Shown: piece after piece, positions 38,770-46,317 of the stretch
Layout: the number at the start of each line of letters is the position of its first letter
Position numbering within the stretch: position 1 is the stretch's first letter
Source of the DNA: Candidatus Alloclostridium intestinigallinarum
Lineage (GTDB): Bacteria; Bacillota; Clostridia; Christensenellales; UBA3700
Length of the DNA: 64,000 nt
Reading direction: 5' to 3'
NCBI GenBank assembly: GCA_904382605.1
Contig: CAJFJA010000002.1
Span: forward strand, 124,001-188,000
The notes under the pieces: generated by a model
What the model was told of the DNA's origin: nothing
The model's database searches: none
Seen by the model: the letters and a program-made list of their open reading frames with translations, nothing else
Translations under genes and position numbers: made by a program

Positions 38770-39738
38770 ATGGACTATTCGGAGTATTATTTGAAGAATT
38801 ACAAGGCGCTGCGCGAGGGTATCGAAGGCATAAATTACAACAATGCCTACTACCGCTATTATAATGCGGAAAGGCAGATGAAATACGAACCCGCCGTCAT
38901 CTACACGCAGCCGGCGCCGAAGGGCGCGGAAGAGGATAAGCGCGCGGATATAGAGTACGATCCGAACGCGTATATTGCGGAAGAGTATTATCCCGTAACT
39001 GTCGAAAAGAGTAAAAAAGGCAAGGCGCGGCGGAGAATATGGCTCGTTACGCTGTGCGTATGTCTTGTCGCGCTCAGCTGTGCCGCCACATTCCTTGCTA
39101 CCGATATTATCACGGACGGAGCCGTTATAGGAACGATAAAATCCTTTGCAACAGCAAAAAAATCTTCCGTATACGTCAGTTATTTAACCGGTTGCGTTGA
39201 TTACGAGAGTGCGAAACTACAGAGTGAAGCTATGCGCAGTCAGGGCTTGGGCGGATATATCGGAATGCGTGACGGAGAATATATAGTGTATGCGGACGTA
39301 GCGGAGCGGGAAGATTCGCTTATCTTTGACTTTGACGGGGCGCAACTGTCGGGGGAACGGTTGGAACTCGATGAACCGTCCGTGGATAATTATCCGGAAG
39401 GAATTGCGGAAAGCGTGGCTGAATATGGTAATTATACAAATATTTTTCTGGGATATATGTTTGAACTTGCCGAAGAAGTGCAGGTTGGCGGCGTAAATTC
39501 GGCAAAAACCGCCTGCGCGGAGAACGCGGCGGCGTTTGAGGAGTATATTAACGGCTTTATATCGTCCGCAAGCGGTTTTTCGTCAAACGCTCTTATAAGA
39601 CTGACGGGCGATATGCGTGCCGAGGCGGCGTTTTTGCGCACGCTTGCAGGGGGCGATTACGGCTCGGCGGGTGGATTTTTAGCCGATATCCGCTATTATT
39701 CGGTGCTGGCGGTTATCAACCGTAACTCGAATATTTAA
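38770..39738 (+). CDS. Single-pass membrane protein with SPOR-like segment
   Basis: 322 residues. N-terminal cytoplasmic region (about 1-88) is Tyr/Glu/Lys-rich, starting DYSEYYLKNYKALREG. One membrane helix lies at about 90-118 (LVTLCVCLVALSCAATFLAT). Outside is a segment resembling a SPOR domain (SVYVSYLTGCVDYESAKLQS then EAMRSQGLGGYIGMRDGEYI), followed by a helical region. SPOR domains bind denuded peptidoglycan at division sites; this match is by pattern only. The ATG has no ribosome site and a TATTTT 6-11 nt upstream. Confidence 0.55.
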   Translation: MDYSEYYLKNYKALREGIEGINYNNAYYRYYNAERQMKYEPAVIYTQPAPKGAEEDKRADIEYDPNAYIAEEYYPVTVEKSKKGKARRRIWLVTLCVCLVALSCAATFLATDIITDGAVIGTIKSFATAKKSSVYVSYLTGCVDYESAKLQSEAMRSQGLGGYIGMRDGEYIVYADVAEREDSLIFDFDGAQLSGERLELDEPSVDNYPEGIAESVAEYGNYTNIFLGYMFELAEEVQVGGVNSAKTACAENAAAFEEYINGFISSASGFSSNALIRLTGDMRAEAAFLRTLAGGDYGSAGGFLADIRYYSVLAVINRNSNI

Positions 39739-39790
39739 ATATAATCGACATATATCATTGTTTTTTAATGACAGGGCAGAGCAGGGGATA

Positions 39791-39913
39791 TTAAAGGTCG
39801 TCCGCGTCCTGTATAGGTTTTTCGTCGCCTTTTGCCGTGCCCGTATAGCTGCCGTTAGGGTCGAACGGAGAATATGACGATGACTTTTTTCTTTTCTTAT
39901 TTTCTTCTTTCAT
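39791..39913 (-). CDS. 40-residue conserved small protein
   Basis: Short frame on the minus strand. It begins MKEENKKRKKSSSYSPFDPN, continues GSYTGTAKGDEKPIQ and ends DADDL. The basic start, the FDPNGSYTG turn and the acidic PIQDADDL end look like a small protein I recall from many Clostridia genomes, function unknown; this recollection should be verified. No good ribosome site; CAAAAT lies 7-12 nt before the ATG. It is convergent with the SPOR-like gene. The remainder of 39914-40198 holds nothing I can support. Confidence 0.6.
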   Translation of the reverse strand: MKEENKKRKKSSSYSPFDPNGSYTGTAKGDEKPIQDADDL

Positions 39914-40198
39914 AGGGATATTTTGTGTAAGTTAAGGTCTTTTATCCGCCATTCGGTTGAGCGCGCGGAAAAGCCGGTGTCGTAAGCGCAATGACTGAGG
40001 ACGTCAAAGCGTGGGTAAAACGGAGTGTAGAGTTAGAATAGCTGATAATAAAGCGATTGATTGCTATAATGCCTGTGCGCGAATATTGGTGGTTAAGTTT
40101 GGAAATTCGATGCGGTAGAGCGGGTTGTTGCCGTAAAATTATTATTTGCAGGTAAAAAATATCCGGGGCATACCCGGATAAATTTTTCGGCCTATATG

Positions 40199-41095
40199 TT
40201 ATTTTTTCGGTTTTTCGCGCAACCTGATATAATATATGCTCGTGTGGTTTTCGCCCGGCTTTTTATCGACTTCGAATTCGTTTCTGTCGCGTACGAGGCG
40301 GCTCAGTTTGTCGTATCCGTACGTGCGCGCATCGAAGTCCGAATAAAGTTTGATAAGCCTGTTTCCCACGTCTGCCAGATTCGCCCAGCCGCTGTCTGTC
40401 TCCAGGTCGGGCAGTATGGTGTTACATATCGTGGCTATTATATCTTCAAGCGGAGTAGCGGAATCCGCTTCGTTGTCCTGTTCGGGCTTTATTTCATCTT
40501 TCGTCTGTTCCGCTTCGTTGTTTTTACTCTCGTCCTTGGCTTTCTTTACGCGTTTTTTGCCGTCTGAAGTCGAAACAGGGGAGTTGTCGCTTTCCTTATC
40601 GCCCGCCTTTACCGATTTGTCGGGTCTGACGTTCTTATTTTTTTCACCGTTTTCCGTTCTGTAAATGCTGTCAAGAGGGATAAATTTTTCGCACGCCGCT
40701 TTCAATGCTCTCGGCGTTTTGGTTTCGCCCATGCCTATTATCGAAAGTCCCGCTTCGCGCAGACGGGTAACAAGTTTTGTGTAATCGCTGTCCGAAGTCA
40801 CTATGCAGAACATATCCACGTTTCCCGAATACAAAATGTCCATGGCGTCTATAACCATGGTTATATCCGAGCTGTTTTTACCTACCGTATAGCTGTATTG
40901 CTGCACGGGTGTGAGCGAAAATTTGGAAAAATCCGCCTGAGTCCAATTGATATTTCTCGAATTTACAAAATCGCCGTATATTCTGCGGTAAGTGGCGGTG
41001 CCGTATTTTGCCACCTCGCGGAAGATGATAGCTCCGTATTTCGAGGTGATGTTTTCGGCGTCGATAAGCAGGGCAATCTTCTTGTCTTGAATCAT
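40199..41095 (-). CDS. NYN-domain nuclease-like protein with C-terminal OST-HTH/LOTUS-like domain
   Basis: 298 residues. N-terminal NYN (PIN-like) domain, about 1-145, with KIALLIDAENI, SSDITMVIDAMDILYSGNVD and VTSDSDYTKLVTRLREAG, giving the conserved acidic metal site. A charged linker (about 150-215, Lys/Glu/Asp-rich) follows. The C-terminal part has WANLADVGNRLIKLYSDFDA and TYGYDKLSRLVRDRNEFEVD, the pattern of OST-HTH/LOTUS RNA-binding domains in LabA/DUF88 proteins. A role as RNase or RNA-binding factor is inferred from the family. It is transcribed after SRP RNA on the same strand. Confidence 0.88.
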   Translation of the reverse strand: MIQDKKIALLIDAENITSKYGAIIFREVAKYGTATYRRIYGDFVNSRNINWTQADFSKFSLTPVQQYSYTVGKNSSDITMVIDAMDILYSGNVDMFCIVTSDSDYTKLVTRLREAGLSIIGMGETKTPRALKAACEKFIPLDSIYRTENGEKNKNVRPDKSVKAGDKESDNSPVSTSDGKKRVKKAKDESKNNEAEQTKDEIKPEQDNEADSATPLEDIIATICNTILPDLETDSGWANLADVGNRLIKLYSDFDARTYGYDKLSRLVRDRNEFEVDKKPGENHTSIYYIRLREKPKK

Positions 41096-41115
41096 TAACG
41101 CACCTATAAGAATAA

Positions 41116-41391
41116 AAATAAAATGCTGTGCATCTGTTTTTGACAGTATTTACCGAAGCGGAACAACGACAGCCAACTCCTCCAAAGCTACCTCGTGGCA
41201 CACCGAGCGGTCTGTTTAATGCTGCTGCGGTCAAGCTCTGACATGGTTCGCAGTGCACGATTGCACAAGACCTTGGTATCAACATCGCTTATCGAAGGCA
41301 GACCTTCCATAAATAAAGCCTAGAACAGCGTTCAGTCCTGCTATAGCGGATTGCAGGTACAGGGCACCGCTAGCTCCCCACCTAGCACAGC
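41116..41391 (-). ncRNA. ffs: Signal recognition particle RNA, large Bacillus type
   Basis: Minus-strand RNA of about 275 nt. It closely follows the B. subtilis scRNA in order: GUGCUAGGUGGGGAGCUAGC, then GGUGCCCUGUACCUGCAAUC and CGCUAUAGCAGG (Alu-domain loops), AAGGUCUGCCUU, then the S-domain block GAACCAUGUCAG...GCAGCAGCAUUAA. The 3' end GCACAGCA pairs with the 5' GUGCUGUGC. It binds Ffh and targets proteins to the membrane. Ends are estimated from the promoter and from the closing stem. The apical hairpin is AGCUUGACCGC with a UGAC (URRC) tetraloop but a U-C mismatch at the closing pair. Confidence 0.95.
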
Positions 41392-41397
41392 ACTAAT

Positions 41398-41426
41398 ATT
41401 ATATCCTGCGCGGCGGAAAAAGTCAA
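41398..41426 (-). promoter_or_regulatory. Promoter of SRP RNA
   Basis: On the minus strand TTGACT (41426-41421), 17-nt spacer, TATAAT (41403-41398), 7 nt from the estimated RNA start. The neighbouring 41427-41695 has no gene or clear element apart from the pdaB ribosome site. Confidence 0.85.
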
Positions 41427-41695
41427 GGGGCAATTCAAATAGCGACAAAATATTACACGAATATTTACCTTCCGCGCGGCATAGAAGTTTTAATGAGGAT
41501 ACCGGCGGTGCGGATAAAGACGGCAGGACGTTGCGGCGGGGTGTCCGAGCCGCGGTATTTGCGGAGTAAAGCGGCGGGGCGCGCAGGGTTTTGCGCGATA
41601 GAAACAAAATCGTCATAATCCGCAAAATTCGCGCAAAATTATTAAAATATGTCGAAAAGCGGCAAAATGCCGATGATATATTGGAGGAGAAAAAA

Positions 41696-42475
41696 GTGTT
41701 TGTAACAGTAAGGGCAAAAAGCATACTTGCCGTTATCCTGGTGCTTGCTCTGGCGGTGATCTGCTGTGTGGGGCTGAACTTCGAAGCGGTTGCGGACGTT
41801 TACAACAACGAATCCACGCGCAAACTCCCCGTTTACGGGGTTGATTGCGGGGAAGAAAAGAAAGTGGCGCTCACTTTCGACGCGGCGTGGGGCGCGGACA
41901 AGACCCAAGGGATATTGGACGCCCTGGCAAATTACGGCGCGAAAGGCACGTTCTTTCTTGTGGGGTTCTGGGTGGACGATTATCCGGATATGGTAAAAGC
42001 GATAGATTCTGCCAGCTGTGAAATAGGCAACCACAGCAAAAATCATCTCCAGATGTCGAAACTTTCCGCAGGCGAGATAAAAACCGAACTTGACTACGTC
42101 AGCGATAAAGTGGAAAGTCTGACGGGAAAGCGCCCCCGATACTTCCGTCCGCCGTACGGCGATTATAATTCCGCATTGGTGGAAGAGGCGGAGTCGGCAG
42201 GTATGCAGGCAATCCAATGGAGCGTGGATTCGCTCGACTGGAAGGGATTGAATGCGCAGGAAATACTTTCGCGCGTGACGAAAAACGTAAAACCGGGCAG
42301 TATAATTCTGTTCCACAATAACAGCGACCATATTCTGGAAGCGCTTCCGCTCGTACTGGCGTATCTTCAAAGCGAGGGATATACGGCGGTAGGCATGAGC
42401 GAACTTGTATATAAGGATAATTACTATATAGATAATAACGGCATACAGCATAAAAATGCCGGGGAGGTAATATGA
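41696..42475 (+). CDS. pdaB: Polysaccharide deacetylase, PdaB-like
   Basis: 259 residues from GTG 41696 (GGAGGAG upstream). One N-terminal membrane helix (ILAVILVLALAVICCVGL). NodB domain with TFDAAWGADKTQGIL, the variant first motif of sporulation PdaB proteins, then EIGNHSKNHLQM with metal histidines, RPPYGDYN and SIILFHNNSD. It deacetylates peptidoglycan, in spore formers cortex muropeptides. Overlaps ssb by ATGA. Confidence 0.85.
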   Translation: MFVTVRAKSILAVILVLALAVICCVGLNFEAVADVYNNESTRKLPVYGVDCGEEKKVALTFDAAWGADKTQGILDALANYGAKGTFFLVGFWVDDYPDMVKAIDSASCEIGNHSKNHLQMSKLSAGEIKTELDYVSDKVESLTGKRPRYFRPPYGDYNSALVEEAESAGMQAIQWSVDSLDWKGLNAQEILSRVTKNVKPGSIILFHNNSDHILEALPLVLAYLQSEGYTAVGMSELVYKDNYYIDNNGIQHKNAGEVI

Positions 42476-43152
42476 ACTACGAACAGATGAGTAACAACAA
42501 ATTACGTTTGACGGGCACCGTCACCGAACGACCCGTTTACTCGCACGAAGTGTGCGGAGAAGAGTTTTATGAAACAAAACTCAGCGTACCGAGGCTGTCC
42601 GGGCAGGAGGACGTCATTCCGGTGACCTTGTCCGACAGATTGCTTGCCAGAACGGAAGTAAAACCGGGCGCAAAGATAAGCATATCCGGGCAGTTCCGCA
42701 GTTACAATAAGCTGGAAGGGGAACATTCGCGCCTGCTTTTAACTGCGTTTGCGCGCGAAATACTTCCTGCAGACGATGAGGTGAATCCCAATACCATAGA
42801 AATTCTCGGGTACATCTGCAAACCGCCCGTATACAGAACGACCCCTTTCAAGCGGGAAATATGCGACGTACTTCTTGCCGTCAACAGAGCGTATAACAAA
42901 TCCGATTACATTCCTTGCATAATGTGGGGAAGGAACGCGAGGTTCATAAAGGATATGCCCATAGGGGAAAGACTGTGGGTTACGGGCAGGGTCCAGAGCA
43001 GAATTTATACCAAGTGTCTTTCAGAAGATAAGAGTGAAGAGAGGGTGGCATACGAAGTTTCGGTAAGTAAAATACTTGTGGGAAACAAGATTGAAGAAGA
43101 GCTTCAAGAAGAAAAGAAATTGCTAAATTATTCTCAAATATTTGAAAATTAA
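42472..43152 (+). CDS. Single-stranded DNA-binding protein with two OB folds
   Basis: 226 residues. Two SSB-like OB units: the first around LRLTGTVTERPVYSHEVCGE with a long strand GQFRSYN, the second around IEILGYICKPPVYRTTPFKR with IPCIMWGRNARF and GRVQSRIYTK. Tandem-OB SSB-like proteins occur in Clostridia alongside the normal Ssb. It lacks the acidic DDDIPF tail that recruits replication proteins, so it may be an accessory SSB. A terminator follows. Confidence 0.8.
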   Translation: MNYEQMSNNKLRLTGTVTERPVYSHEVCGEEFYETKLSVPRLSGQEDVIPVTLSDRLLARTEVKPGAKISISGQFRSYNKLEGEHSRLLLTAFAREILPADDEVNPNTIEILGYICKPPVYRTTPFKREICDVLLAVNRAYNKSDYIPCIMWGRNARFIKDMPIGERLWVTGRVQSRIYTKCLSEDKSEERVAYEVSVSKILVGNKIEEELQEEKKLLNYSQIFEN

Positions 43153-43198
43153 TAGTAATTTAGAAATTATAATGCCGTAATATAACAATTGAAAATAA

Positions 43199-43233
43199 AA
43201 CGCGAAAAGACTCGCTTCTTTTCGCGTTTTTAA
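43199..43233 (+). terminator. Terminator after the SSB-like gene
   Basis: AACGCGAAAAGA, loop CTCGCTT, CTTTTCGCGTTTTTA. Confidence 0.9.
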
Positions 43234-43326
43234 TTTTATTTTATGAGCAAAAGGCGGCGGTGCCGGAAAAAACCGGGTGCGGCAGATAAAAAATTATTTT
43301 TCGGCAGACAAATTTTTCCGTAACCG

Positions 43327-43361
43327 TTTACTTTGTGCGCGCATTGTGTTATATTAATTAT
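43327..43361 (+). promoter_or_regulatory. Leaderless-type promoter of yggS-sepF-lspA-rluD
   Basis: TTTACT (43327-43332), 17-nt spacer, TATATT (43350-43355) with an extended TG, then six bases (AATTAT) and ATG 43362. No ribosome site. Confidence 0.65.
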
Positions 43362-44078
43362 ATGAGTTTATCGTTGGAAGAAATTGCAAAGAACGTGCAA
43401 ACGTGCCGTGAAAAAGTCGCCGCGGCTCTTGCCAAAGCGGGGCGCAACGACGGCGTTACCATAGTCGCGGCGGTCAAGACGCAGCCGAAGGAACTCATCG
43501 AACAGGTTGTGCGCGCGGGGCTTATCGACAATATCGGCGACAACAGGGTGCAGGAGTTTATGGCAAACTACGATCCCGCTCTGAAAGTCAACCGCCACTT
43601 TATCGGCAGACTGCAGACAAACAAGGTCAAATACATAATTGACAAAGTATGCCTTATCCATTCGCTCGACCGCGACGACCTTTCTTATGAAATCGACAGA
43701 CAGGCGCGCAAGCATTCGCTTACGGCGGATTGTCTTGTGGAAGTGAATATGGGGAGCGAGATAAGCAAGGGCGGCGTTGAGCCGGAAGAAGCGCTTTCTT
43801 TTGCCGAGAGTGTGAAAAAATACCCCAATGTGCGCGTTAAGGGGCTTATGAGCGTACTTCCCAATACCGATGACGGGGAAAAACTGATAGCAATGTACCG
43901 CGATCTGCACTCCCTTTTTCTGGACATGAAGGAGAGGTTCGACGGTATAGACGTACTTTCCTGCGGAATGACCAACGACTACGAACTTGCCGTTACCTAC
44001 GGCGGTTCGAATATGATAAGGCCGGGCAGGGTTTTGTTCGGTGACAGAGTATACAAAACGGAGCAAATCAATGGATAA
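43362..44078 (+). CDS. yggS: YggS family pyridoxal phosphate-binding protein
   Basis: 238 residues. PLP lysine in VTIVAAVKTQPKELI, then IGDNRVQEF, HFIGRLQTNKVKYI, VEVNMGSEISKGGV, KGLMSVLPNTDD and LSCGMTNDYELAVTYGGSNM with the MIRPGRVLFG end. It controls PLP supply and has no enzymatic partner. The gene next to it is sepF, the usual arrangement in Bacillota. The earlier in-frame codons upstream of 43362 lie within the promoter and are rejected. Confidence 0.94.
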   Translation: MSLSLEEIAKNVQTCREKVAAALAKAGRNDGVTIVAAVKTQPKELIEQVVRAGLIDNIGDNRVQEFMANYDPALKVNRHFIGRLQTNKVKYIIDKVCLIHSLDRDDLSYEIDRQARKHSLTADCLVEVNMGSEISKGGVEPEEALSFAESVKKYPNVRVKGLMSVLPNTDDGEKLIAMYRDLHSLFLDMKERFDGIDVLSCGMTNDYELAVTYGGSNMIRPGRVLFGDRVYKTEQING

Positions 44079-44745
44079 CAGACGCTACGACGATTACGGA
44101 AACGAAAATTTTAACGGCGACGGAGGCAGATACGGCGACCGTCCGCAGGGGCAGTATCCCAATCATGGCGGATACAGACCGCAATATCCTCCCCAGGGCG
44201 CTCCTTATCCTCCGCAGGGCGGACAGCAGTATCCGCAATCAGAGCCGTCGCGTCCGCAGGGTCAATACCCTCCGCAGGGGCAGTATCCTCCGCCCGCGCA
44301 GCCTTACCAGCCCCAATATCCGCCCCAGGGTCAGCCGTATCCGGGCGACGGTTTTTACCGCGGCGAAGGGGTAATGCCGCTCGGCGGCGACGAAGGGGGA
44401 TACGACGCTTCGCCGGAAGAAAAAAAGAGGCGCGGACTGTTCGGTATGTTCAGAAGGCGTGAGGAGAGCGTTACAGGGTCGGACGGGTCGAATATAATAA
44501 TTACATATCCGCGTTCGCACCACGATATTCGCGTGATAATAGACAATCTGCGCCGCAGACAGGCGATAATCGTCGATTTGTCGCGTATGCCCGACAGGCA
44601 TGCTCAACGTATTCTCGACTTTCTCAGCGGAGCCATTTACGCGTTATGTGGCAGCCAGCAGAGGATAGGTCCGAATATGTTTCTGCTGACTCCGGGAGGT
44701 ATGTCCATTCAGGTTCCGATGGATATCAAGAAGAAATATGACTAA
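44071..44745 (+). CDS. sepF: Cell division protein SepF with Pro/Gln/Tyr-rich N-terminal region
   Basis: 224 residues from ATG 44071 (overlaps the yggS stop by 8 nt). The C-terminal 80 residues are SepF: DIRVIIDNLRRRQAIIVDLS, RILDFLSGAIYALCGSQQ and a FLLTPGGMSI end. SepF links FtsZ to the membrane and to the septum. The usual N-terminal amphipathic helix is not obvious. Instead residues about 25-105 are low-complexity, with about ten QYPPQG/PQYPPQG-like units. Total length is well above the usual 150. Confidence 0.9.
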   Translation: MDNRRYDDYGNENFNGDGGRYGDRPQGQYPNHGGYRPQYPPQGAPYPPQGGQQYPQSEPSRPQGQYPPQGQYPPPAQPYQPQYPPQGQPYPGDGFYRGEGVMPLGGDEGGYDASPEEKKRRGLFGMFRRREESVTGSDGSNIIITYPRSHHDIRVIIDNLRRRQAIIVDLSRMPDRHAQRILDFLSGAIYALCGSQQRIGPNMFLLTPGGMSIQVPMDIKKKYD

Positions 44746-45274
44746 AACCGCAAAGAAAATTATAATAGAACTTGCCGTACTTCTGGCGGTGGTACTTACC
44801 GACCTTGCGACCAAATATCTCGTATTTTATTTGTTCGAAGAGGGCGGCGCAACCGTCATAGACGGGGTATTTTCCATACAATGCGCGCAAAATTACGGTG
44901 CGTCGTTCGGCATATTCAGCGGAAACAAGACTCTTCTTATAGCGCTGACGTTCGTGGAGTGCGCAATTTTCGCATTCGTGCTCCTTTTCCGTCCCAACAC
45001 GCCGCATATCTTCCGTTTTTCGCTGCTGCTGATACTCGGCGGCGCGATAGGCAATCTGTTCGACAGGCTGGCGTTCGGTTATGTGCGCGACTTTATATCG
45101 TACGATTTTCTGTACAGCATGTTCAAAATAGATTTTGCCATAGGAAACGTGGCGGATATATATCTGGTGCTGGGAGTATTCGTATTGATAATTTACATTT
45201 TCTTCGGATACAGGGAAGGCGATTTTTCCAAGAGCAGGGGTACTTTGCTCCGCAGGGGAACAAATGCCGGCTGA
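44738..45274 (+). CDS. lspA: Lipoprotein signal peptidase II
   Basis: 178 residues, four membrane helices. Both catalytic aspartate motifs are visible: GGAIGNLFDRLAFGYVRDFI and FAIGNVADIYLVLG. It removes signal peptides after Lgt action (lgt lies at 30.4 kb). Overlaps sepF by 8 nt and rluD by 11 nt. Confidence 0.96.
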   Translation: MTKTAKKIIIELAVLLAVVLTDLATKYLVFYLFEEGGATVIDGVFSIQCAQNYGASFGIFSGNKTLLIALTFVECAIFAFVLLFRPNTPHIFRFSLLLILGGAIGNLFDRLAFGYVRDFISYDFLYSMFKIDFAIGNVADIYLVLGVFVLIIYIFFGYREGDFSKSRGTLLRRGTNAG

Positions 45275-46181
45275 CGTAAGACGATTTATCGCGGAAGAAG
45301 ATTTTTCACGCCTTGATGTCTGTATTCAAGGGCGTTTTTCCGATTTGACCCGTTCTGCGGTTAAAAAGCTGATAGAGGACGGCAACGTGGTTTTATGCGG
45401 CGTTGTCTGTAAAAAAGCGGGCGAAAAGGTAAAAAGCGGCAGCGAAATAACCGTGAGCGTTCCGCCCGTCAGAGAACTTTCTCTCGCGCCGTCGGACGCG
45501 CCCGTCGAAATAATCTACCAGGACAAGGATATTGCCGTAGTCAATAAGCCGCAGGGTATGGTCGTACATCCTGCGCCGGGGGCGTACGGCGACACTTTGG
45601 TAAACGCTCTTTTGGGCAGACTGGACAGTTTAAGCGGAATAAACGGCGTTATGCGTCCCGGAATCGTACACCGTCTGGATAAAGACACTTCGGGACTTCT
45701 CGTCATCGCCAAAAACGACGCGGCGCACGTCAATCTGCAAAAGCAGATTGCGGAAAAGTCCGCGCGCAGGATATACCTGGCGCTTTTGGAAGGTGAGGTG
45801 AAAAAGGATGAAGGGACGATAGACACCTTTCTAGACCGTTCTTCTTCCGACAGAAAAAAATATACCGTTTCGCGCACGGGCAGAAGGGCGGTAACGCACT
45901 TCAAGGTGGAAAAAAGGTATTGCGGATACACGCTCGTGCGGTTTGAGCTGGAAACGGGCAGAACGCACCAGATACGCGTGCACGCCAAATTCATGGGACA
46001 CCCCGTGGCAGGGGACTTCACCTACGGGCACGGCGATAAAAAATTCGGCTTGAAGGGTCAATTGCTCCACGCTTCCCGCCTTATTCTCACACACCCGGCG
46101 ACCGGGGAGAGAATGGAATTTTACGCTCCTCTGCCCGATTATTTTGTACAGGTTCTGGATAAATTGAAGCCGCTCGGCTGA
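45264..46181 (+). CDS. rluD: RluD-type 23S rRNA pseudouridine synthase
   Basis: 305 residues. S4 domain at the N terminus (RLDVCIQGRFSDLTRSAVKK), catalytic VHRLDKDTSGLLVIAKND with the essential Asp, then LETGRTHQIRVHAKFMGHP. Modifies helix 69 of 23S rRNA in the known family members. Next to lspA, as in most Bacillota. Confidence 0.95.
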   Translation: MPADVRRFIAEEDFSRLDVCIQGRFSDLTRSAVKKLIEDGNVVLCGVVCKKAGEKVKSGSEITVSVPPVRELSLAPSDAPVEIIYQDKDIAVVNKPQGMVVHPAPGAYGDTLVNALLGRLDSLSGINGVMRPGIVHRLDKDTSGLLVIAKNDAAHVNLQKQIAEKSARRIYLALLEGEVKKDEGTIDTFLDRSSSDRKKYTVSRTGRRAVTHFKVEKRYCGYTLVRFELETGRTHQIRVHAKFMGHPVAGDFTYGHGDKKFGLKGQLLHASRLILTHPATGERMEFYAPLPDYFVQVLDKLKPLG

Positions 46182-46270
46182 GTTTGCCGGATATTCGGCG
46201 TCGCGTCGTCTATTGCCCGGTATCCCGGCTTGATAGAAAATTTCCGAATTGAAAGACCCTTTTGACGAAT

Positions 46271-46297
46271 AAAAAAGCGGCTGTTTTTCAAGCCGCG
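46271..46297 (-). terminator. Terminator after rqcH
   Basis: On the minus strand GCGGCT, loop TGAAAAAC, AGCCGC, TTTTTT. It lies between converging rluD and rqcH. Confidence 0.85.
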
Positions 46298-46317
46298 GTT
46301 TCAGTAAATACGGGAAG

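Noticed and set aside
38736..38770. Sixth leaderless promoter at the SPOR-like gene
   Set aside because: TATTTT is one base off the fixed spacing and no -35 box is found 17 nt upstream, so it was kept out of the set of five.
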